A stretch of 64,000 bases of DNA. Source: Cotesia glomerata. Lineage: Eukaryota; Arthropoda; Insecta; Hymenoptera; Braconidae. The notes beneath the pieces are model-generated. The model worked only from the letters and a program-made list of their open reading frames with translations. It made no database searches and was not told the origin of the DNA. A program made the position numbers and the translations under genes. This document shows positions 36,430-45,192 of the stretch, one piece after another (positions within the stretch are counted from its first letter, which is position 1; each line of letters opens with the position of its first letter). The stretch lies in NCBI RefSeq assembly GCF_020080835.1, contig NC_058164.1, positions 11,416,142-11,480,141 on the forward strand, in the 5' to 3' direction.

Positions 36430-37600
36430 TCTATTAGGGTAGGTCAAAAAAATCGATTATTTTTTTTTCAACTTCTAAGATTGAAAAGTTTTTTCTCAGG
36501 CACTTCTAGAAAATTCTCACCAAATTTGAGCTCTTAATATTGATAGGAAGCTTATCCGCATCACAGTTATATATTTTTTGTTAGTCTTTTATAAAAAGAT
36601 CATATCTCGTTATTGATCAATTTTTTAATGAAATCTTTATACATGTTTTTGTAGAAAATTTAATGATCTACAAAAAAGAATTGATATGTATAAGCAATTA
36701 CACTAACCATTTCAAAGATATCCGAGGTCAAAATTCAAAAAATTTATCAAAAAAACTTTTTTTTTTTTTAATTTCCTACCGCATTGGAAAATAATAGTTG
36801 TCAAATGAATATGCCATATTTTAAAAATAATAAAATGACTTCTTACACAACGAACAACCAATAATCGCTTAATTTTTACATTCCGGAATTTCACAGTGAA
36901 TATTACCTCCATCTCCAAACGCAAAACTCACAGGATTTTGCGTTTGAATCTGAATTTATTTGGTTTTGTCTCAACGTAACTTTTGAACCAAGAATATTGA
37001 AATCTCATTGAAATTATTGACATTTTATTATTTTAATCGATTATAAAAATAACATATTTCAATGGCATCAAAATCGGAGCTGGAAACCTGGGAACCTTTC
37101 CTTGTAAGTAATAAAAACGGACGTATTATTCTCTTTGTCCAAAAGTAAAGCTTCCTTTTATTTATGAATAGGGTTAAAAATAGTTAAAAACTATCATTCT
37201 AGCAATATGAGCTAAAATTTTTATGAAAATATCTACAATTCATGAATTTAATGGATATATTTGAAAAAGTTATTAGAAAATTATTGAAATCAGAAAGCAT
37301 TGGGATTCGGTCACGAATATCTTTTAAACAGTTGCAATAATTAATTTAACATATCAACTCTTTTTGTAGATCATTAAATTTTCTACAAAAACATATATAA
37401 AGATTTGATTAAAAAATTGATCAATAGTGAGATATGATCTTTTTTATGAGACTAACAAAAAATATAAAACTGTGATGCGGATAAGCTTCCTATCAATATT
37501 AAGAGCTCAAATTTGCCTGAGAATTTTCTAGAGGTGCCTGAGAACCAACTTTTCAATCTTAGAAGTTAAAAAAAAAAATGTGTGTGTGAGTCAGTCATAC
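36430..37600. mobile_element. Foldback element with AGGGTAGGTCAAAAAAATCG end
   Basis: Left arm (about 36437-36730) and right arm (about 37340-37575) are inverted copies sharing GATGCGGATAAGCTTCCTAT and ATTTTCTACAAAAACAT. The left end reads TAGGGTAGGTCAAAAAAATC. The same end occurs inverted at 55190-55215. The outermost right bases are lost at a GTGTGTGTG tract. Non-coding. Confidence 0.6.
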
Positions 37601-37908
37601 ACGGTAGAAATTAAACTTTCGAAAAGTACCTGATTAAACATACTCATTGAAAAGTATTGAAAAAATAAACAATCCCTTAATGTAAACTGTATATTGAAAA
37701 TACATAAAAAAAGAATTAGGATTATTGAAAACAATTCAAAGTAGTGATGCTGGGGGGTGATACCGACATTACAGGAATCTACCTTACCGACCGAGGGGGT
37801 CGTGTCCATGCTAAGTTACCATTCGTAGATATGTGAGTCCTGTTTTACCGACCTGTTTTACCGACGTGGATATGGTGGAGGTTGTAGGTGGCGCTGGTGG
37901 CGAGTTCT

Positions 37909-38200
37909 GCCGCCATTTTTGAATCTATCCGCCATTTTCCCGCCATTTTTGAATCTTACTATCCGCCATTTTGAATTCGCTATCTGGTGGCTGCTATCCG
38001 CCATTTTAAATCCGTCATCTGGTGGCTGCTATCCGCCATTTTGAATTCGCTATCTTGTGGCTGCTATCCGCCATCTGCTATCTGAAATCCGCCATCTGGT
38101 GGCTGCTATCCGCCATCTACTATCTGAAATCCGCCATCTGGTGGCTGCTATCCGCCATTTTGAATCCGCCATTTGGTGTCTGCTATCCGCCATTTTGTTA
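37909..38200. repeat. CCGCCAT minisatellite in the terminal repeat
   Basis: Degenerate units of about 20-30 bp such as ATCTGGTGGCTGCTATCCGC followed by CATTTTGAAT. I count 13 CCGCCAT words. The unit resembles the CCGCCATNTT core bound by YY1/Pho-type zinc fingers; binding is not shown. Confidence 0.75.
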
Positions 38201-38203
38201 AAA

Positions 38204-38256
38204 AATGCACCTGTGATCTCAGCATCACCAATAGTTGCTTAGATCACAGGTGCATT
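38204..38256. other. Hairpin in left terminal repeat
   Basis: AATGCACCTGTGATCT (38204-38219) and AGATCACAGGTGCATT (38241-38256) form a perfect 16-bp stem with a 21-nt loop. It is conserved at 53480-53532 in the right repeat. The function is unknown. Confidence 0.8.
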
Positions 38257-38563
38257 TCATTGTTTATATTCTGAAAAGATTAATATATTCAAACTGTATG
38301 TATGTGGAGTACATGCGAGAAGGATTTCACGCAACGCCATCTGGTGGTAGCTTTCATTACTTGTAACTGCGTAGTAGATGACGTCATCCGACAGGTCTGA
38401 ACCTGTTTAAGGTCATGGTAATTGCGTAGTTCTCTTTGTTCTATTCCTAACTACGTAGTAGATGACTCATTTTGTTCTAGAATTTTCTAACTGTGTAGTA
38501 GATGACGTCATCAGACAGGTTTTAAGGTAGAGGAGTGGAGGTAACTGTGCAGTATTTTCTGCC

Positions 38564-38571
38564 TATATAAG
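38564..38571 (+). promoter_or_regulatory. TATA box in left terminal repeat, facing inward
   Basis: TATATAAG in the context CTGCCTATATAAGCAGC. A good donor GTAAGT at 38700 and an acceptor TTTTTACAG ending at 38788 define an 89-bp intron in the 5' UTR just before the ATG at 38798. This supports transcription from here. Confidence 0.6.
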
Positions 38572-38797
38572 CAGCTCCCCGAGAGCGTACTTCACAAAAA
38601 CGAAGTACACGTCTCCAGTAAAGTACGAGCTCGTGGCGACTACAAGTTGAAGTACGAGTATACCCAAAGTTCATCTTCTACCTATCAGTATTACTAATTG
38701 TAAGTATTCATTTACTGTCTAATCAAAATATGAATTAAATGAAGAATCATTTAATCAACCATTACAATTAATTAAAAAATTTTTACAGCAATCAATC

Positions 38798-39136
38798 ATG
38801 GATCTTACCAAGATAAATGAGGTAAATTGTCTTACTGGGATTCTTCCTGTTAAGAAAATGAACGAGTTGGAGTTTAATCGAGAATATAAGATTAACGGTA
38901 TCGAAGCTATTACAACTCAGTATGGAACTAGGATTGTTGCTAATATAATCGATGAATTTAACATTTATCTACCATCAAGAACTATTCAACATCTAAAAGA
39001 TGATAACTTCATGAAGATTTTGAATGAATTAATAGATTCAAACTATCTGTTTCTGCGTTGGCATGGTGGAAAATATAATAAATTTGAATTTATTAATTCT
39101 AGTCTTGATGTAAAAATGACCAGTGGAATTATTTAA
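38798..39136 (+). CDS. Small Polinton protein, paralogue of 42050-42364
   Basis: 112 aa, starting MDLTKINEVN. The core (ELEFNREYKINGIEAITTQY, then an IYLPSR strand and KYNKFEFIN) aligns along its length with the ORF at 42050-42364. Short alternating strands with TxYG and a late YNKFxxIN suggest a small beta-rich, perhaps OB-like, fold. A single-strand DNA-binding role would suit a replicating element but is a guess. It is the first gene behind the left terminal promoter, after a 5' UTR intron. No membrane segment or signal peptide. Confidence 0.65.
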   Translation: MDLTKINEVNCLTGILPVKKMNELEFNREYKINGIEAITTQYGTRIVANIIDEFNIYLPSRTIQHLKDDNFMKILNELIDSNYLFLRWHGGKYNKFEFINSSLDVKMTSGII

Positions 39137-39570
39137 TCAATAAAATATTGTATTTCTATATAAATAATTGTTTTCATTTATAATCCCTCGTTTTAAATTT
39201 AAGATCAATATTTATAATTCAAATGTTAATGTAGATATATCAGAGATTATATTTTTAACTTAAATTCCCTCGCCTCTTACAGTAGTGACATCTACTATTA
39301 GTTTACATTTTACACCTTACAGCAGTCACATATATTATCAGTCTATTCTTAGCGCGGGAATGTAAGTGATTCAAACGACCTATTCCACCGCTACCTTTTA
39401 CTGCGCCACCTTTAGGAGAGTAGTAAAATTTGTTTTCCAACGGTAGCAGCATGCCGCTGTTGTTGGACTGTGCCTCCCACCCCGCGACCACTTACCAAGC
39501 AGTGGCGCGTCTCAAACTTTATATTAGTTGACAAGTTTGTGTTTATGAAATTTACCTTCTTCTTTCATCA

Positions 39571-39601
39571 GTCTAATAATAATAATAATAATAATCATAA
39601 T

Positions 39602-39643
<42 letters not shown>
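39571..39643. repeat. (AAT)n microsatellite
   Basis: AAT units with two short interruptions. The apparent poly-Asn ORF across it is not credible. Confidence 0.85.
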
Positions 39644-39644
<1 letters not shown>

Positions 39645-39746
39645 TTTATAGTTTCATTTATATTCTTATAAATAACGATACATTAAACTATATAAAAATA
39701 TAAATTATTTTTCGAAATTCTTAAATCAAATTTTTAACAAAACTGT

Positions 39747-40139
39747 TCAAACATCATTTTCCACATCATAAAACCCTTCATCTTCATCAGTCATATTAAC
39801 ATTATTAATGGCTGCAACAACTGCTCGTCTTTGTGCATGGAAATGTACCATCTTCTGAAATAATGCACTTATACAATTTATTCGTTGATAATTATTATCA
39901 TTAACTTCATTATCAACACAGGAAACACCAAGTTAAGCAGTTGTTGCTTATACAAATCTTAACTTTTACACCGTCTATTGATATTTCCGACTGGTTAATC
40001 ATATAATCATCATCATTTAATAGTCTTGTAGCTAGTTCTCGGAAAATGATGTTGATAATATCCTCCTTTGATCTAATCCTCAACCAATCATTAGGAATTA
40101 TTGCACTGTAGCAAAGTTCAGAACCTTTTGATGGATACA
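39747..40139 (-). pseudogene. Small Polinton ORF, probable frameshift, related to 40394-40675
   Basis: An AG acceptor at 40140 could open the frame at VYPSKGSELCYSAIIPNDW. The core SAIIPNDW...ISIDGVKVKICISNN resembles YEIIIPIEW...ITINDIATMLIISHE of the neighbour. The frame stops at 39913. A one-base shift near 39925 would carry it on through GVSCVDNEVNDNNYQ and an acidic tail to a stop at 39747. Whether this is a frameshift or a missed intron cannot be decided. An upstream exon near 40794-40838, with good splice sites, could join it in phase. Function unknown. Confidence 0.35.
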
Positions 40140-40393
40140 CTATAATAATAAACGAATAAATGAATAAATAATGATTTTCATTCAGTTGCAGAACCTTGTT
40201 TAAAAATATTCATTAAGAAATCACTAACATGAGATTTGAATTTTTCAGTAATAATAATAATTTCAACTTATATCTCTAGATATATAATTTACATAGAGCG
40301 AATATTTTTAAACAAGGAAATAGTTTTATGTTATTATTATAAATTAATAATAACGCACTTGGTACATGTAGTTGACCTTTCACCACATATTCA

Positions 40394-40675
40394 TCATATA
40401 ATTGAGGACATTTCGACCAAAAGATCTCCTGAAAACACATATCGAAGTGGTGATGGTATGACATCTCCAGGAACTTTGAACCACCAGGATAATTCCTCAT
40501 GACTTATAATCAGCATCGTTGCAATATCATTGATGGTGATAATAGCTTCATGAAATTGTTCACCTCCCACAATCAAAAGACCGAGTTCCTGGATGATCAA
40601 ATTCCATATCGTGTTTGGATTGATTGCAGACCATTCGATAGGAATAATAATTTCATAACTCAACATATTCCCCAT
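40394..40675 (-). CDS. Small Polinton protein, unknown function
   Basis: 93 aa from ATG (MGNMLSYEIIIPIEW) to a stop at 40394. The middle has ELSWWFKVPGD. It is paralogous to the frame at 39913-40139 (shared IIP-x-x-W, I-x-I, IS....L-x-W), so the pair looks like a local gene or exon duplication. No known domain recognised. Confidence 0.45.
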   Translation of the reverse strand: MGNMLSYEIIIPIEWSAINPNTIWNLIIQELGLLIVGGEQFHEAIITINDIATMLIISHEELSWWFKVPGDVIPSPLRYVFSGDLLVEMSSII

Positions 40676-40679
40676 CTTG

Positions 40680-42049
40680 AAAAAATTCAATACAATTATT
40701 ACACAAAATAAGTTTACCTTTATAATCCCAAGAAATATTGTTAAATTATATTCATTCAAATAATTTTCAAATTACCTTTGTTTTTGTTCTTGTTGTTGTT
40801 AGTTTCAAATTTTAAAATATTCCTAAAAATGATAAATTAATTTATTAATTAACTTATACATAAGTATTATAATAGTTATTATTAATTCATTAAATTATAA
40901 GATAAATAGCAGAACAAATTGTAGAAAAAAAATAACTTACAACGCACTTGCTTCTATTGTTGTCACTATTTTTTTTACAAGACTAACGCTTTACAAGTTT
41001 TACCCTGTCTATCTTCACATAATTTCCATCTACGCATTATTTTTTTCTTCCTATTAAAAAAAGTTCTATGATATCAGCCAATAGAAACTCTTAGTCCCAA
41101 AATGCATGATGCTGATTGGTCTTTTACGTAAAAACACACTATACACACCCGGTAAGTTGATATTTTGATGTTAATGAAAAAATTGATAATAAACATTGTC
41201 ATGTAGAAATGATTGGATATATATGATAATAATTTTTCAGTATACCTAAATTCAATTTGTTTCAAAGTTGATTTATTTTTTCAATAAAATATCAGCCTAT
41301 CAAAATTCTGCTACCGGTTAACGTTTGGCGCGCAGAAGCAGCCAGTTCGAATAATAAAAAAATTTTTTCTCCTAATTGTTAGAATAACTCAATTTGTATT
41401 CGAAAATATTTTTTATTATTAATATTATAAATAAATTAAAAAGTTATTGTAATTTTATCAAATTAATTTAATGATAGTTGGTAAAGATTTCATATACACT
41501 ATAGTTGATGTTTAATCGATGACAAGACTCATACACTCACGCCATCTCTAGTGTCAAATAAGCATCAACTGTGGTGTATTTGATTGCACTTGGAAAAGTT
41601 GTTTTGTAATAAAGCAACATCCACGCTTCTTCAGAGATAAATATTACTAATTATTTCTCTCAGGAACTATAGTTTCGATTCTAAAAAACGTTATTTATGA
41701 AGTAAAATTACTTGGTAAGATATAATGTCAAATCAGCGTCATCTCGTGAAGTGAAAATCAATTCAGCTTAAAATTATTTGGAAATGTATATTAATTTTGA
41801 AAATTAAACCTACTTGATTGGGAATAATAAAAAGATTAAATTCATATTTTAATAAATTTATTAATTATTAATCAACCAATCTTTTAAATTTTTTACATTT
41901 TCCAAAGCACATAAATCAGATAAACGATAATGATAATTACAAAAATGATTGTTACAAATTTTCATACTTTTTAGAGAGGGACATTTGAACTTATTAGATC
42001 GACAACGTTCAAGCGTGTCAATACTCAAGACAAAACCCCAAGCTCACTG
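40680..42049. other. Polinton interior without a clear gene
   Basis: AT-rich DNA. Possible small minus-strand exons near 40794-40838 and 40955-41040 have good splice signals (GTAAGT donor) but no recognisable product. Confidence 0.4.
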
Positions 42050-42364
42050 ATGTTCAAGAGGATAATGGAACTTGAGGTTGAAAAAACTTACAAACTAACT
42101 GGGATTAGAACTGTTATGACAGATCATGGACCCAACGTTGAAATTGACTTGGAAAACAACTTTTCGATATTCTTCCCTGCTGCCACCAACCAAAAATATC
42201 TCAACAATCCTGACATGATATTTAAAATGAAATTTTTGATTTTATGTGGTGCTTTGAATCTACACTACATTGGAACCAACTATAATAAATTCAAGCTTAT
42301 CAATCACTCTGGAAAATCAATTACGGAAATTGTCAGAGAAGTGTGTTTTGATATGTGTACTTAA
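42050..42364 (+). CDS. Small Polinton protein, paralogue of 38798-39136
   Basis: 104 aa. MELEVEKTYKLTGIRTVMTD aligns with NELEFNREYKINGIEAITTQ of the first gene, and YNKFKLINHS with YNKFEFINSS. The two paralogues are only distantly similar, so the duplication is old. It lies alone on the plus strand, facing the 3' end of the capsid block. Confidence 0.65.
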   Translation: MFKRIMELEVEKTYKLTGIRTVMTDHGPNVEIDLENNFSIFFPAATNQKYLNNPDMIFKMKFLILCGALNLHYIGTNYNKFKLINHSGKSITEIVREVCFDMCT

Positions 42365-42519
42365 CTTTTATACTAAATAATTTTTTATACTTATTCTAGT
42401 AAGGTTTGTAATTAAAAAACATTAAATTACAAAAACATTGTTATTTATTTACTATTTTTAATTACATTAAGTTTATTGATTAGTACAGGTTCAATAATTT
42501 TATTTATTTGTTGTATTCT

Positions 42520-42642
42520 TCAACGAAATCGTTCTCTGTCTCTCGCCGCTTGTTCCCATGGACCTTTCCTGGCTTGTCTTGATGCAAAGTCCCACACATA
42601 CATGTGATGTATGGTAGGCTCGAGGTTGAACTGAACTGTCAT
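42520..42642 (-). CDS. 40-aa ORF downstream of the major capsid gene
   Basis: Its ATG begins one base after the capsid stop (TAGAATG). The product starts MTVQFNLEPTIHHMYVWDFA and is Arg-rich at the end. It is supported by tight packing with the virion genes and by nothing else; function unknown. Confidence 0.5.
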   Translation of the reverse strand: MTVQFNLEPTIHHMYVWDFASRQARKGPWEQAARDRERFR

Positions 42643-42643
42643 T

Positions 42644-43867
42644 CTACGTAAGTTTTCTTACAGTGCTGCTGATTGGATTGTATTCAATGATGCGATCATG
42701 TATTATTAAACAGTAAGCAGCAGTTTGATTTGGAAACTGTGCTGACGATTCAAACTCCAGGCGTATATCCACAGGTCCAGACTTGATTGACTCGTTCTGC
42801 TTGGAACAGTCAATTATATACAGAGGTGCTGTATTCAGAAAATTCTTCTTAGCCAATAGCGGTTCAGCTTCTTTCCCATAGTAAGCACTTTGAAAATTTG
42901 TGTACATATCATACATCAAGGCATACTGATTATGCACAATGTTGAGGTTCAAATTTCCATATGGATAACTCTGAGAGTTCAAGAACAGCTTAATGTCTCT
43001 TATGCTGCAGTGATCAAACTCGCTTGCGTTTTGATTCGATTGATTCTTTCTTGCTGTTTGGAATCCAAGGATGACAAAACGAGGTTTCTCAAGCTGGTTG
43101 GTTGTTTTGATTACCCAAATATGCTTGTTGGTAGCTGGTAGCAGTGGATACTCATATAATTCCCAAGTCCGGAAACTGATTGGGATAGCTGGATCAGAGG
43201 TTATGTAATTCAACACCTCGATTTTTTGCTTGTCAGACATTGTTATATACGGTACAATCCACTCAATTTTTTGGATTGTAATTGTAACATTGTCAGGTGC
43301 TGCAGCGGTAACAACGTAAGCATTTTGATCAGTGTTTGATCTGATCAGTATCAATTCATGCTTGGCATTCACGATAATTCGTTGATAATCTTCAGCAAAT
43401 CCAAGAATGAAACTCAGCGGTACTGAGACATCAAAGTAACCGCTATTATCAGTCAGCTTGTTGTCATCTTCATTAACAATCCAACCAGCATTTTCCAGAA
43501 TATTTTGTTGTCCCGGACTCAGAGAAGCGTATCCTTTCATAACACTGGTGATACCCACATTCTTACATCTGTCGATTTCTACACCATTGAGCTCATAACG
43601 TATCTCTTCAAACATATGACAAACAGCCATGTTGACCATCTTCGTAGTAGCACTTACAGCAGTACCATCAGCTTTCCTCATTCTTCCATAAAAATGTAAT
43701 GTGCTCTTGCTTGGGAGCAAGCACAGATCTTGATGCTGAACAGCAATCCTGATTTCATCACTGTTGTTGAACGTTGATGATGCGTATGGTAGGTGTGAAT
43801 GAGCTTCACAGTGTGCAATAGACTCATCAAAAATAATCGATTTTTTTATATCTAAGATTTCCGCCAT
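42644..43867 (-). CDS. Major capsid protein, double jelly roll
   Basis: 407 aa from ATG at 43867 (MAEILDIKKS). The frame is open upstream to 43891 without another ATG. The sequence matches the Polinton major capsid pattern, including AVCHMFEEIRYELNGVEIDR, LGFAEDYQRIIVNAKHELIL, VNYITSDP-type strands and a late NQYALMYDMYTNFQSAYYGK. These proteins form hexon-like trimers with two jelly rolls. No break was seen, and the length is near the usual 400-600. Upstream is the 53-aa ORF and downstream the 40-aa ORF. Confidence 0.88.
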   Translation of the reverse strand: MAEILDIKKSIIFDESIAHCEAHSHLPYASSTFNNSDEIRIAVQHQDLCLLPSKSTLHFYGRMRKADGTAVSATTKMVNMAVCHMFEEIRYELNGVEIDRCKNVGITSVMKGYASLSPGQQNILENAGWIVNEDDNKLTDNSGYFDVSVPLSFILGFAEDYQRIIVNAKHELILIRSNTDQNAYVVTAAAPDNVTITIQKIEWIVPYITMSDKQKIEVLNYITSDPAIPISFRTWELYEYPLLPATNKHIWVIKTTNQLEKPRFVILGFQTARKNQSNQNASEFDHCSIRDIKLFLNSQSYPYGNLNLNIVHNQYALMYDMYTNFQSAYYGKEAEPLLAKKNFLNTAPLYIIDCSKQNESIKSGPVDIRLEFESSAQFPNQTAAYCLIIHDRIIEYNPISSTVRKLT

Positions 43868-43901
43868 GGTATTACGCAAGCTAGACAACAAAAACTTATT
43901 T

Positions 43902-44063
43902 TTATCTTATGAATTTTCCACGTAATTTTAGTCCTAGACTTTTGAGGAAGTCTGCGTTCTGTCGTGTTAACACTTTCAGAGCTTGATGATGACTGATGAT
44001 CTTTGGGCATGCTGCAATCCTTTTATACCCATTACCAGTCTTTGTCTCATATACGATACCCAT
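43902..44063 (-). CDS. 53-aa ORF between penton and major capsid genes
   Basis: The penton stop and this start overlap as TAATG (44061-44065). The product begins MGIVYETKTGNGYKRIAACP and ends in a basic helix, ALKVLTRQNADFLKSLGLKL. The one-base overlap and position inside the virion block argue that it is real. Function unknown; a capsid cement or DNA-binding peptide is possible. Confidence 0.6.
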   Translation of the reverse strand: MGIVYETKTGNGYKRIAACPKIISHHQALKVLTRQNADFLKSLGLKLRGKFIR

Positions 44064-44776
44064 TACAGACTTTTTATATGCAGTCTTATCGTTATAGTCT
44101 CACCACGGAAATTTGCTATTCTCCCGTCTTGATCAACAATGCGGAGTCTCACGTTGTGTATTGCTCGTACGGCGACTGGTAGGTAAATGATGTTTGTTGG
44201 CACTTCCACTATTTTATATCCTGCTGGAACCCTCGGGAAAAATTCATGGATTGTATGATTCTTCTCACCATTGATGTATGATCCAGTAGTTATATTGCAC
44301 TCGACTCTCAGAGAGTTGATTTTTAATATTTTGACTGGTAAATCAGATTTATGAGTTGTGTTAGGTTCAAGAACACGTTTGGTAAATCCAAGTAATGGTC
44401 CAATGGAATCTTCAGGTTCAAAATTTATATACTGATCACATTTTATTTCACTCTTCAACTCATTGTTGTTTGCTTTTAAAGTGAAACTCAGTTCAGGCAA
44501 TGTCTTGTTTATATAAGTTTCAATATCTTTAATTTCATAACTCCCTGTCGGTATAGTTATTTCTTGAAATCTCTTGATTGAACTTCTCTTGGATCTTTTT
44601 GATGACACATAAAATTTATTATTATCAACATCAATATTTGGTATTGAATTGAATGTCAGGAGCTTAACAAGTCCAAGTACATAATTTTTTGTTGGTGATA
44701 GCTCAATCGGCGGAAAATAATTTGCCTCCAGTACGGAGGAGTTTCCGGATAGTGTCAAGGTGAATGACTCTGCCAT
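44063..44776 (-). CDS. Minor capsid (penton-like) protein
   Basis: 237 aa, MAESFTLTLSGNSS. It has the Polinton minor capsid pattern: YFPPIELSPTKNYVLGLVKL at the N-terminus, SYEIKDIETYINKTL, and SLRVECNITTGSYINGEKNH toward the end. The family folds as a single jelly roll forming pentamers at vertices. The gap to the protease is 32 nt. Confidence 0.85.
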   Translation of the reverse strand: MAESFTLTLSGNSSVLEANYFPPIELSPTKNYVLGLVKLLTFNSIPNIDVDNNKFYVSSKRSKRSSIKRFQEITIPTGSYEIKDIETYINKTLPELSFTLKANNNELKSEIKCDQYINFEPEDSIGPLLGFTKRVLEPNTTHKSDLPVKILKINSLRVECNITTGSYINGEKNHTIHEFFPRVPAGYKIVEVPTNIIYLPVAVRAIHNVRLRIVDQDGRIANFRGETITIRLHIKSL

Positions 44777-44808
44777 GACTGACGCTTATAGTCCCGAGTC
44801 ACTTCAAT

Positions 44809-45192
44809 TTATAGTTGTCCAACCAGGAATTTTAAGCACAAATGTCCACATATGATTGTATCAAAATCTTGATATCTTTTATGATTGTACTTTACGCTAC
44901 CAACATCGAGATATTTCATCAAGTCTTGTGGGGGTTGTAGATTACCAAAACTGTCAAAGTAAATTACTTGATTATGATTCTTCTTGTATGCAACCCAGTG
45001 AGTTCCAGGTCCAAGTTTATCATCCAAATTTATTATTGCTGATTCATTTATCTTCACTCCAGATTTTGGTAAATCATTTCTCATGAAAACTCCACGAAAA
45101 TTTGGAATTTTAAGTAGCTTGGCATATTTTAATAAATCGATGTTAGTCAGTGCTCGATGTGGTAGCTCTACTGGTTTTTTGACTTCTTGCAA
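44809..45192 (-). CDS. Adenain-type maturation protease
   Basis: About 127 aa counted from the TTG at 45192. Catalytic His is in GPGTHWVAY (residue 65), the acid in YFDSFGNL (80) and Cys in CGHLCLKFL (115), the adenovirus protease order. The conserved core begins before the first in-frame ATG (residue 37, VFMRND), and no ATG lies upstream in this frame before a stop. It overlaps the PLA2-like gene by 25 nt in the -1 frame, at an A_AAA_AAC heptamer. Translation by frameshifting, splicing or a non-AUG start is required. The protease would process virion proteins. Confidence 0.88.
   Translation of the reverse strand: MQEVKKPVELPHRALTNIDLLKYAKLLKIPNFRGVFMRNDLPKSGVKINESAIINLDDKLGPGTHWVAYKKNHNQVIYFDSFGNLQPPQDLMKYLDVGSVKYNHKRYQDFDTIICGHLCLKFLVGQL

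Larger units (their letters stand above)
37740..38617. repeat. Polinton left terminal inverted repeat
   Basis: Matches 53113-53925 inverted, up to about CACGTCTCCAGT. It holds the outer GTTTTACCGAC motifs, a CCGCCAT minisatellite (37909-38200), a 16-bp hairpin (38204-38256) and a TATA box (38564-38571). The two repeats are similar but not identical (877 and 813 bp). Confidence 0.9.

Noticed and set aside
39470..39703. ORF with poly-Asn
   Set aside because: It is a translation of the (AAT)n microsatellite.
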